Positions 51,311-58,855 of a stretch of 64,000 nt of DNA are shown here, in pieces. The translations under genes and the position numbers were made by a program. Every line of letters begins with the position of its first letter. Position 1 is the stretch's first letter. Below the pieces are notes generated by a model that did not search any database, had not been told where the DNA came from, and worked only from the letters and a program-made list of their open reading frames with translations. This stretch comes from JBCDCY01 sp039180875. GTDB lineage: Bacteria; Pseudomonadota; Alphaproteobacteria; Rhodobacterales; Rhodobacteraceae. The stretch covers positions 1 to 64,000 of the forward strand of contig JBCDCY010000003.1 in assembly GCA_039180875.1 (NCBI GenBank), in the 5' to 3' direction.

Positions 51311-52972
51311 CTAGACGCGCTCCATGTCGTAGTTGCCGCGCACGCCGCTGCCGTAGCGCTGCAGCGCGCCGTCCTCGCCGACGGCGTTCGGGCGATTGAA
51401 GATCCAGTTCTGCCAGGCGGTCAGCCGGCCGAAGATCCGGGTCTCCATGGTCTCGGGGCCGGCGAAGCGCAGGTTCGCCTCCATCCCCGTCATCGCATCG
51501 GGGGAGAAGGAGGCGCGCTCCTCCTGGAAGATGCGGATCTCATCTTCCCAGTCGATGTCGTCGAGGATCATGGTGACGAGGCCGTGCGCGTCCGCCTCCT
51601 CCGCCTCGAGCGGCGTGCCGATCTGTTCCTTGGCAGCCGCGATCCGCTCCGGCTCGCCCAGGAACCGGGTTTCGAGCCGGGTGAGGCCGTTGGCCATCGG
51701 ATAGGGCCCGAAATTGCCCTCGGTCAGCGTGATGGCGGCGGTCGGGCGATTGTCGCCCTCGAACTCGTCCTCCATCATGTAGCTGCGATCGACAGCGAAG
51801 AGCAGCTCGGCCAGGAGGCCGGCGAAACAACTGCCGTGCTCCACGTACGCCGCGAGGGAGCGGGAGGTGACGTCGATCCGCTTCAGCGTGCGCTTCCAGT
51901 AGGCGCGCACCTCGCGGGCCAGCCAATGGTCGGGCTCGCCCGCCAGCACCGCCTCATGCGCCGCCACCTGCTCAGGATCGCCCTGGGTGCGGAAGATCCA
52001 GAGGCCGACCTGCATCTCGTTCAGCCGCAGGTGCAGCACCGCATCTTCGAGCTCGCGACAGAGCTTCAAGAGGTAGGCCTGATCACCCTCCGTCGCGAAG
52101 GCCGCCATGTCGGCGGGCGCCTCCTCCTCCGGCCCCTTCAGCGTGATGACGGCGCGGCGGGCGGCGCGGTCGATCTCCACCTCCACCAGGTCGTAGGTTA
52201 GGGCCCCATCCTCGCCGATCGTGCGGTTGAGGGGGCCAAGGGCGATGCCCTCCGCGATGTCGGGCTTGTCGGAGGCGGCGGCGAATTCCTGCGCCCGCTC
52301 CTGCACCGTGGCGTCGAATTTGGAGTTGGCGACGACCTCGTCGACCAGGCGCCAGTCCTTGGCGCGCTTGCCCTTCACGCCCTCCTCGATGGAGCAGAAC
52401 ATATCCGCCAGATCCCGGCGCACCTTGCGCTTGTCGGTGACCCGGGTCAGCCCGCCGGTGCCGGGCAGCACGGCGAGCAGCGGCACCTCCGGCAAGCCGA
52501 CGGAGGAGGTGCTGTCGTCGGTCAGCATGATGTGGTTGCAGGCGAGCGCCAGCTCGTAGCCGCCGCCGGCGCAGGCGCCCTTCACGGCGGCGATATACTT
52601 CTGCCCGCTCTCCTCCTCCGCCGCCTCATAGGCGTTGCGGGTCTCGTTGGTGAACTTGCAGAAGTTGACCTTGTGACTGTGCGCCGCGCTGCCGAGCATG
52701 CGGATATTGGCGCCGGCGCAGAACACCTTGTCCTTGCCGGATTGCATCACGACGACCTTCACCTCGGGATGCTCGAACCGCATCCGCTGCACGATGTCGT
52801 TGAGTTCGATATCGACGCCGAGGTCGTAGGAATTCAGCTTGAGCTGATAGCCCTCGAACAGCCCGCCATTCTCATCGACATCCATGTAGAGGTTCGCGAC
52901 CGGGCCGTCATAGTCCACCCGCCAGTGGCGGTATTTCGACGGATCGGTCTGGAAGTCGATCAGCTTGGCCAT
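51311..52972 (-). CDS. boxC: 2,3-epoxybenzoyl-CoA dihydrolase
   Basis: A 553-aa protein, matching BoxC length, with a crotonase core (VFCAGANIRMLGSAAHSH; GACAGGGYELALACNHI; SSVGLPEVPLLAVLPGTGGL). BoxC opens the ring of the epoxide to 3,4-dehydroadipyl-CoA semialdehyde and formate. It follows a 167-nt gap holding two candidate BoxR motifs and a hairpin, so it likely starts its own transcript with boxB and the electron-transfer genes. BoxD, which oxidises the semialdehyde, is not in the window. Confidence 0.96.
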   Translation of the reverse strand: MAKLIDFQTDPSKYRHWRVDYDGPVANLYMDVDENGGLFEGYQLKLNSYDLGVDIELNDIVQRMRFEHPEVKVVVMQSGKDKVFCAGANIRMLGSAAHSHKVNFCKFTNETRNAYEAAEEESGQKYIAAVKGACAGGGYELALACNHIMLTDDSTSSVGLPEVPLLAVLPGTGGLTRVTDKRKVRRDLADMFCSIEEGVKGKRAKDWRLVDEVVANSKFDATVQERAQEFAAASDKPDIAEGIALGPLNRTIGEDGALTYDLVEVEIDRAARRAVITLKGPEEEAPADMAAFATEGDQAYLLKLCRELEDAVLHLRLNEMQVGLWIFRTQGDPEQVAAHEAVLAGEPDHWLAREVRAYWKRTLKRIDVTSRSLAAYVEHGSCFAGLLAELLFAVDRSYMMEDEFEGDNRPTAAITLTEGNFGPYPMANGLTRLETRFLGEPERIAAAKEQIGTPLEAEEADAHGLVTMILDDIDWEDEIRIFQEERASFSPDAMTGMEANLRFAGPETMETRIFGRLTAWQNWIFNRPNAVGEDGALQRYGSGVRGNYDMERV

Positions 52973-53037
52973 GGGATCCTCCCGCGTCTCGCTGAGCTAG
53001 AAATTAGGGCGGTCACCGCCCGGAGTAAACGCCACAG

Positions 53038-53051
53038 TGCAAGATAAAGCA
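53038..53051. promoter_or_regulatory. Candidate BoxR-type motif upstream of boxC
   Basis: TGCA-AGATAA-AGCA lies 66 nt before the boxC start. It shares the TGCA-N6-nGC(A/T) layout with three other intergenic motifs in the cluster. BzdR and BoxR operators are described as TGCA-containing; binding here is inferred. Confidence 0.4.
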
Positions 53052-53065
53052 GAATTTTTCTGCTT
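53047..53065. repeat. Inverted repeat in the boxC upstream region
   Basis: AAGCAGAA-ttt-TTCTGCTT is a perfect 8-bp inverted repeat with a 3-nt loop. It lies between the hydrolase stop and the boxC start and partly overlaps a candidate BoxR motif. It could be a weak terminator of the ligase-hydrolase transcript, an mRNA hairpin, or a regulator site. Confidence 0.5.
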
Positions 53066-53112
53066 GTTTACCAGCTAGATCACTATCTGACGGATTTCAT
53101 AGCACCTATAGA

Positions 53113-53126
53113 TGCACTATATCGCA
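53113..53126. promoter_or_regulatory. Candidate BoxR operator upstream of boxC
   Basis: TGCA-CTATAT-CGCA, inside the wider inverted repeat GATGC-N8-GCATC (53111-53128), stands 141 nt before boxC and just after the hydrolase gene. It is the best match to the motif at 55714 (TGCA-ATATAA-CGCA). Confidence 0.5.
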
Positions 53127-53139
53127 TCATCACCGACTA

Positions 53140-53958
53140 CTAGGCATGCTCCGGCTCCGCCGCCTCGATCCGCTCCAGCCGGGCGCAGAACGCGCCGATC
53201 TCGGCCAGCACCGCCTGCCGCTGGTCGAGGAACGGGGCGTGCCGGCAATCGTCGAGGATCAGCGTGTCGACCGGCGCGTAGCTGCGGCCCTCCAACTCCT
53301 CGAGCTGGGCGAGCGTGCCGTATTCGTCCTGCCGGCCCTGGATCGCCAGGGTGGGCACGCGGAGATAGTCGATCACCTCGGCCACGTTCCACTCGGCGAA
53401 GCCGGGGTCGAGCCAGGCATCGTTCCAACCGCGGAAGGTGATGTCGGGGTCGCGATGGTACTTGGCCATCCGCGCCTTGAGATCGCCCCCCGCATAGTCG
53501 GCCTTGGCTTTGGCGATCGCGGCGAGCCCCATTTCCTCGGTGAAGAAGTGCGGCGACATCAGTACGAGGCCCCGCACCCGCATGTCGAAGACGCTGCCGG
53601 CATAGATCGCCGCGATCGTCGCGCCGTCGCTGTGGCCCACCAGCACGCCCCGCTCAAAGCCGATGGCGTCGAGCAGGGCGGGCAGCACCTCCTCCGCCTC
53701 CCGCGTCATGTAGTCGAGGGGGCGCGGCAGCTCGACCAGGTCCGACTGGCCGTACCCGGCGCGGGAGTAGACGAAGACGCCGAAGCCTGTCGCCTCCGCC
53801 AGCGCTTCGGGAAAGTCGCGCCAAAGGGCGAGACAGCCGAGCCCTTCGTGCAGTAGGACCAAGGTCGGCGCCTCAGCCGGCGGCGGGCCGAAACAGGCAT
53901 ATTCCAGCGCCTTGCCAGCGATCGTCAGCTCACCGCGCGATGTCCATGGGGCGCTCAT
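53140..53958 (-). CDS. Alpha/beta-fold hydrolase of the box cluster
   Basis: A 272-aa hydrolase: oxyanion region LLHEGLGCLALWRDFPEAL, nucleophile Ser in VGHSDGATIA, likely acid in QGRQDEYG and His in DCRHAPF. Its ATG overlaps the ligase stop (ATGA), so expression is coupled to benzoate activation. Hydrolases of this kind often accompany box genes; hydrolysis of an aryl-CoA ester, a lactone or an ester precursor of benzoate are options. Substrate not determined. Confidence 0.88.
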   Translation of the reverse strand: MSAPWTSRGELTIAGKALEYACFGPPPAEAPTLVLLHEGLGCLALWRDFPEALAEATGFGVFVYSRAGYGQSDLVELPRPLDYMTREAEEVLPALLDAIGFERGVLVGHSDGATIAAIYAGSVFDMRVRGLVLMSPHFFTEEMGLAAIAKAKADYAGGDLKARMAKYHRDPDITFRGWNDAWLDPGFAEWNVAEVIDYLRVPTLAIQGRQDEYGTLAQLEELEGRSYAPVDTLILDDCRHAPFLDQRQAVLAEIGAFCARLERIEAAEPEHA

Positions 53959-55496
53959 GCCGCCTCCCTCAGCTTGAAGCGCTGGATCTTGCCGGTGGCG
54001 GTCTTCGGCAGATCGTCCACCACCTCCACCCAGCGCGGATATTTCCATTTGCCGATCTTCTGCTTCACGAAGTCCTTGAGACCGGCGAGCGCCTCCGGGG
54101 CCTCGCCATCCTTCAGGACGACGAAGGCCTTGGGCTTCTCCAAGCCCTCCGCGTCGCGGTGGGCAACGACGGCGGCCTCCAGGATCGGCGGGAACTCGAC
54201 GAGCGCCTGTTCGACCTCGAACGGGCTCACCCAGATGCCGGAGACCTTGAACATGTCGTCCGTGCGCCCGCAGTAGATGAAGCGTCCGCTCTCGCTCAGC
54301 ACGTACTTGTCGCCGGTGCGGGTCCACTCGCCTTCGAACGTGGTGCGGGACTTCCGGCGCTGGTTCCAATAGTCCGCCGCCGCCGATCCGCCCCGGACCA
54401 ACAGCTCGCCCACGCCGCCCGGCGCCACTTCCTCGCCCGCCTCGTCCACCAGGCGCACCTCGTAGCCCGGTACCGGCAGGCCGGAGGTGCCGTATTCCAC
54501 GTCGTCCGGCCGGTTGGAGAGGAAGATGTGCAGCATCTCGGTCGAGCCGACGCCGTCCATGATGTCGACGCCCCAGCGGTCGCGCCAGCGCCGGCCGATC
54601 TCTGCCGGCAGGGCCTCCCCGGCCGAGATGCAGGTGCGGAGCGGCGCGTCGGGATGCGCGCCGTCCGCCTCCCACTTTTGGATCAGCGCGGCGTAAAGCG
54701 TGGGCACGCCGCAATAGACGGTCGGCTTGTGCTCTTCGAGGATGGCCGAGACCGTCTCGGGCGTCGGCCGGCCGTTGAAAAGCAGCGCCGTCGCGCCGAC
54801 CGACATCGGGAAGGACATTCCATTGCCGAGACCATAAGCGAAGAACAGCTTGGCGGCGGAATAGACCGTGTCGTCCTCCCGAATGCCCAGCACCTGCCGC
54901 CCATACGTGTCGCAGGTGACGCGCAGGGCCTCGTGCACATGGCGCACCCCTTTGGGCGCCCCGGTGGAGCCGGAGGAATAGAGCCAGAAGGCCACCTCGT
55001 CCGGCGCGCAGTCGATGGCCTGCTGCGGCGCGGCGCCCTCGATGAACGCTTCCCAGCCGGTCGTGCCGGCGGGCGCCTCCCCACCGATCACCACGATCTG
55101 GCGGAGGAAGGGCGAGGCCTGAGCCGCCGGCAGCACCACGTCGAGCAGTTCGGCCGAGATGAAGGCGATGGCCGCCCGGCTGTCGGCGAGGATGGCGCCG
55201 TAGGTCTCCGTCGGCAACAAGGTGTTGACGGCGACCGGGGCGATGCCCGCCTTGATCGCGCCCCAGAAGACGATCGGGAACTCGATCTGGTCGAGCACGC
55301 ACATCGCCGCGCGCTCCTCCCGCCGGATGCCGGCCCGGTCGAGCGCGCCGGCCATCCGATCGCTTTGCTCGGAGAGGGCGCCGTAGGTGAGCGTGCGCCC
55401 CGCGCCCCAGGCCTCGCGAAAGGCCACCTTGTCGGCGCGTCCCTCTTCCCGGTGCCGCTCGACGAACCAGAGCGCTGCGTTACCGTCCCGTGTCAC
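53955..55496 (-). CDS. bclA: Benzoate-CoA ligase
   Basis: A 513-aa AMP-forming aryl-CoA ligase. The P-loop is LYSSGSTGAPKGVRHVH, followed by KLFFAYGLGNGMSFP, GVGSTEMLHIFLSNRPDD, TGDKYVLSESGRFIYCGR and the KTATGKIQRFKLRE catalytic lysine. The FAYGLGN and STEMLHIF segments are typical of benzoate-CoA ligases (BclA/BadA). It converts benzoate, CoA and ATP to benzoyl-CoA, the substrate of BoxB. A 249-nt gap with a candidate BoxR operator precedes it. Confidence 0.93.
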   Translation of the reverse strand: MTRDGNAALWFVERHREEGRADKVAFREAWGAGRTLTYGALSEQSDRMAGALDRAGIRREERAAMCVLDQIEFPIVFWGAIKAGIAPVAVNTLLPTETYGAILADSRAAIAFISAELLDVVLPAAQASPFLRQIVVIGGEAPAGTTGWEAFIEGAAPQQAIDCAPDEVAFWLYSSGSTGAPKGVRHVHEALRVTCDTYGRQVLGIREDDTVYSAAKLFFAYGLGNGMSFPMSVGATALLFNGRPTPETVSAILEEHKPTVYCGVPTLYAALIQKWEADGAHPDAPLRTCISAGEALPAEIGRRWRDRWGVDIMDGVGSTEMLHIFLSNRPDDVEYGTSGLPVPGYEVRLVDEAGEEVAPGGVGELLVRGGSAAADYWNQRRKSRTTFEGEWTRTGDKYVLSESGRFIYCGRTDDMFKVSGIWVSPFEVEQALVEFPPILEAAVVAHRDAEGLEKPKAFVVLKDGEAPEALAGLKDFVKQKIGKWKYPRWVEVVDDLPKTATGKIQRFKLREAA

Positions 55497-55713
55497 GCCG
55501 TCCTCCCGCTATGTCGCCGCGCGTTCGCGGCCCGGGGACGGTTTGGCCGCCCCGCCGTTGTTCGATCCGGCCGGGCGCAATGCTCTCCGATGGTCTCGGG
55601 AAAGGCGTTCGAGGAACGACATGCTGGCCCTGACTCGCTTGTCGGCTTCGATGTGGAGAACGTACACGCCGTCCGGGGAAGATGCAATTTCTTGCCTTAG
55701 TCTGACCGATATA

Positions 55714-55727
55714 TGCAATATAACGCA
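55714..55727. promoter_or_regulatory. Candidate BoxR operator upstream of the benzoate-CoA ligase gene
   Basis: TGCA-ATATAA-CGCA lies 218 nt before the ligase start, in the 249-nt gap after the feruloyl-CoA-synthetase-like gene. Ten of its 14 positions match the motif at 53113, including both TGCA and CGCA ends. The rest of the gap shows no open frame worth reporting. Confidence 0.5.
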
Positions 55728-55745
55728 GATTTCTCAGCCGAGGGC

Positions 55746-57536
55746 TCAGTCCGGTCTGATGACGGCGGGATCGCCATCGTCGTAGAGGCGATCGACGAGG
55801 GCGGCGCGGCGGTCGAGGATGGTCCGGATGTTGAGGCTGCCCTTGGCGGTGATTTCGGCGTCGCCAACCGACGGCGGCTCGGCCATCACCAGGGCCCGGG
55901 CGATGCGGTTGGAGGAGCCGGTGGCGGCGTCGCCGAGATCCGCCAGCACCGCCCGGATCTCCGCCAACAGGACGGCGCCCTCCACCGCGCCGGTACCGCC
56001 CTGCCCCCGCCCCGGCGGCGCGAAGAGCAGCAGGCCGATTTCATCGCGCCCCTCGCCGCAGATCACCAGATCCTGCGCGAGGCCGGCCAGCCGCGGCAGC
56101 AGCGCCAGGCGCAGCATCGAGGCCTGCACCCAGATGCCGGTGGAGAGCTTGAAGTCCTCCGAGATCCGCCCGTCGAAGAACAGGCCCCGGGCGATGTCGC
56201 CCGGATCGACCAGCCCGACCGCGTCGCCGGTGAGGAAGAAGCCCTCCTCGTCGAAGGCCGCCTCCGTCCTCGCCGCATCGTCGAGATAGCCGGTGAAGAC
56301 GTTCGGACCCTTGCAGCGGAGCTCGAACCGGTTGGGGCCGGCGGGCACCAGGCGGGCCGCCGCCTCGGGCACCGGCACGCCGATATTGCCGGGCCGGCCG
56401 CCGGGCTCGTGCAGCACCAGGGTCGCCGGCGCCGTCTCCGTCATGCCCCAGGACGACATCATCAGCGGCGTCTCCCCCCGCTCGGCCAGCGCCATCTCCT
56501 CCACCCCCTGCCAGACATCGGCCGGCAGGGAGGCGCCGGCGTAGAAGAAGAGCTCGAGCGCCTGAAAGAACGTCCGGCGCAGCCCGGCATCCTGCCGCAT
56601 CGCCGCGACGCGCAGACCATGGGCGACGGGCACGTCGCAGCAGAGCGTCACGGGGACTTGCCGCGCATTCTCCAGCGTGCGCTCGAAGCGGCCCGGCAAT
56701 GGCTTGCCGTCGTCGAGATACAAGCTCCCGCCGTTCGACAGGATCATGTTGAAGTTGGAGTTGCCGGCGAAGGTGTGGTTCCAGGGCAGCCAGTCGAGCA
56801 TCGTGTGGTGCCGCGCGCCGAGCAGCGGCAGGCAGGCGCGGTACTGCGCCTGGTTCACGCACATCATGCGCTGGCTGTTGGCCACGCCCTTGGGGTCAGA
56901 AGTCGAGCCCGAGGTGAAGAGGATCTTTGCCACCGTCTCCGGCGTGACGGCGGCGTAGGCCGCATCAAGGGCCGGGCCCGGGGTAGCGGCGCGAAGCTCG
57001 GCGAAGCTCAGCATCCCCTCGGCCGCGTCATCCGAGGTGAGCTTGGTTGCCCCGGCAAAGACCGGGCGGGCGAGGGCGGCGGCGAAGGTCTCGGCGCTCA
57101 CGGCATAGACCAGCGCCACCTTCACCTTGCCGGCGCAGTAGTCGAGCCGTCCGGCGGCGGCGGGGATCAGGGCGTATTGCTCGGCCAGCGGCACGATCGG
57201 CGCGCCGATCATCTGGCAGGCTTGCATCAGGATCGCGTGGTCGATCCCCGGCCCGCTGAGCGCCACGACCGCGTCCCCCGGCCCGATGCCGCGGTCGAGC
57301 AGGCCCTGGGCCACGGCGCGGGTCGCCAGCCACATCTCGCCGTAGCTGATCTCGCGCCAGCCATCGCCCTGGCGCGCCGCCAGGAACAGGCGGTCCGGCA
57401 CCGCCTCGGCCCAGCGCCGGAGCCAGACATTGGTGTCCGCCGCTACCTCGCCGAGCGGCAGGGCGGAGCGGAGGATCACCGACCCGTCGGCCCGATCCTC
57501 CCGGAGAACGTCATGCGCCAGGTAGTCGGGAGCCAT
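55746..57536 (-). CDS. Feruloyl-CoA synthetase-like aryl-CoA ligase
   Basis: A 596-aa adenylate-forming enzyme of the feruloyl-CoA synthetase branch: P-loop ILFTSGSTSDPKGVANSQR, DWLPWNHTFAGNSNFNMIL, SSWGMTETAPATLV and GRISEDFKLSTGIWV in place of the usual C-terminal hinge, all typical of Fcs. It should activate a hydroxycinnamate or related aromatic acid. The hydratase/aldolase (Ech) and vanillin dehydrogenase that normally accompany Fcs are absent. The ATG at 57536 lies within the MarR gene end (26-nt overlap). Confidence 0.85.
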   Translation of the reverse strand: MAPDYLAHDVLREDRADGSVILRSALPLGEVAADTNVWLRRWAEAVPDRLFLAARQGDGWREISYGEMWLATRAVAQGLLDRGIGPGDAVVALSGPGIDHAILMQACQMIGAPIVPLAEQYALIPAAAGRLDYCAGKVKVALVYAVSAETFAAALARPVFAGATKLTSDDAAEGMLSFAELRAATPGPALDAAYAAVTPETVAKILFTSGSTSDPKGVANSQRMMCVNQAQYRACLPLLGARHHTMLDWLPWNHTFAGNSNFNMILSNGGSLYLDDGKPLPGRFERTLENARQVPVTLCCDVPVAHGLRVAAMRQDAGLRRTFFQALELFFYAGASLPADVWQGVEEMALAERGETPLMMSSWGMTETAPATLVLHEPGGRPGNIGVPVPEAAARLVPAGPNRFELRCKGPNVFTGYLDDAARTEAAFDEEGFFLTGDAVGLVDPGDIARGLFFDGRISEDFKLSTGIWVQASMLRLALLPRLAGLAQDLVICGEGRDEIGLLLFAPPGRGQGGTGAVEGAVLLAEIRAVLADLGDAATGSSNRIARALVMAEPPSVGDAEITAKGSLNIRTILDRRAALVDRLYDDGDPAVIRPD

Positions 57537-57981
57537 GCAGGTTCTCCTTGCTGGCATTGCCTTCGACGAGCAGCAGGGCACGGCGCAGCGCCTGAGTCTC
57601 CGCGGCTGAGAGACCGCGGGTGAGCGCGGCATCGACGGTGCAGAGCTGGCGCAGGGCCCGGCGATGCAGGTCGGTGCCCTCTTGCGTCGGGCTGAGGGTG
57701 TAGACGCGCTTGTCCTCCGGCACCCGCTGGCGGGTCACCAGCCCGGCCGCCTCGAGCTCGTGCACGATCTGCACCAGGTTCGCCCGCTCGATGTTGAGGG
57801 TCCCGGCGAGCTGGCTTTGGCGAAGGCCGGGATTGTCGACCACCACCGTGAGGGCCGTAAAGGTCGTGCGGCGAAGCGCGAAGGCAGCCAGGGTCTCGTT
57901 CACCGTCACCAGCACCTGGCTGGTGGCCCGGCGCAGGCAATAGCCGGTCAGCCGGCGGAGCGTGGCGTCGAGGCCGGCCAT
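57511..57981 (-). CDS. MarR-family regulator
   Basis: A 156-aa protein with a winged HTH (GLRQSQLAGTLNIERANLVQIVHELEAAGLV) and the wing RQRVPEDKRVYTLSPTQEG. It is encoded between an SDR gene and the feruloyl-CoA-synthetase-like gene and overlaps the latter by 26 nt. MarR proteins beside Fcs genes commonly respond to hydroxycinnamoyl-CoA (FerR/CouR type); the same is inferred here. It may recognise the palindromic sites near 62.2 kb at the head of this operon. Confidence 0.87.
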   Translation of the reverse strand: MAGLDATLRRLTGYCLRRATSQVLVTVNETLAAFALRRTTFTALTVVVDNPGLRQSQLAGTLNIERANLVQIVHELEAAGLVTRQRVPEDKRVYTLSPTQEGTDLHRRALRQLCTVDAALTRGLSAAETQALRRALLLVEGNASKENLHGSRLPGA

Positions 57982-58056
57982 CAGCGCGCCCCCGGCCAGG
58001 GGGCGGCGAGGCGCCTTGTCATGCGGCCTTGTTTGCGCGTGTTCAGGCCCATCGCA

Positions 58057-58821
58057 TCACCGCGGCGGCAGGCGCACCGCGCCGTCGAGGCGAATGACAG
58101 TGCCGTTGAGGTAGGGGTTCTCGACGATGTCGCCGACGAGCTGCGCGAACTCCGCCGGCGCGCCGAGCCGTGGCGGAAAGGGGATGCTCTCCGTGATCCC
58201 CGCCACGGTCTCCGCCGGCAGGCCCTGCATCATCGGCGTCTCGAAGAGGCCCGGCGCAATGGCGACGACCCGGATGCCCTGGCGCGCCAGTTCCCGCGCC
58301 GCGGGCAGGCACATGGCGGCGATGGCACCCTTCGAGGCGGCATAGGCCGATTGCCCGATCTGGCCGTCCTCATAGGCCGCGGAGGCGGTGTTGACGATCA
58401 CGCCCCGCTCGCCGTTCGCGAGCGTCGGGGCATCGAGCAAGGCCTGCGCGGCATAGGTCATCACGTGGAAGGTGCCGAGCAGGTTCACTTCGATCACCCG
58501 GCGAAAGAGCGGGATGGAGGTCTCGCCCTCCCGCCCCACGATGCGGGCCGCCGGGCCGATGCCGGCGCAGTTCACCACGATCCGCGGGCGCTGGCCGTAG
58601 CGGGCCATGGCAGTGGAGATGCCGGCCGCCACCGCCTCCGCCTCGGCCACGTCGCATTGCTGGGAGTGGCCGCTGATCTCGGCCGCGACCTCCGCCGCCC
58701 GCTCCCCGTCATGGTCGAGGATGACGACATCGGCCCCTTGCTCGGCCAGATGGCGGGCGGTGGCGGCGCCGAGGCCGCTCGCGCCCCCGGTCACCACGGC
58801 AACCTGCCCGTCGATCTGCAT
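58057..58821 (-). CDS. SDR-family 3-hydroxyacyl-CoA dehydrogenase-like protein
   Basis: A 254-aa SDR resembling type II 3-hydroxyacyl-CoA dehydrogenases: VAVVTGGASGLGAATARHL, VNCAGIGPAARIVGREG, NTASAAYEDGQIGQSAYAASKGAIAAM with the catalytic Ser, Tyr and Lys, and APGLFETPMMQGL. It could oxidise the beta-hydroxyacyl-CoA formed after hydration of a cinnamoyl-CoA, shortening the side chain by beta-oxidation. It lies between the TRAP genes and the MarR gene on the same strand. Confidence 0.87.
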   Translation of the reverse strand: MQIDGQVAVVTGGASGLGAATARHLAEQGADVVILDHDGERAAEVAAEISGHSQQCDVAEAEAVAAGISTAMARYGQRPRIVVNCAGIGPAARIVGREGETSIPLFRRVIEVNLLGTFHVMTYAAQALLDAPTLANGERGVIVNTASAAYEDGQIGQSAYAASKGAIAAMCLPAARELARQGIRVVAIAPGLFETPMMQGLPAETVAGITESIPFPPRLGAPAEFAQLVGDIVENPYLNGTVIRLDGAVRLPPR

Positions 58822-58855
58822 CCTCAGGGACCCCGGCGAGGGGCGCGATCCGCGC

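Noticed and set aside
53047..53065. Strong Rho-independent terminator after the hydrolase
   Set aside because: The hairpin is AT-rich and lacks a following T-run in the direction of transcription, so it is listed only as an inverted repeat.
53959..55302. N-terminal extension of the hydrolase frame through the ligase gene
   Set aside because: Only the part after the ATG at 53958 looks like an alpha/beta hydrolase; the rest is out of phase with the ligase and arginine-rich.
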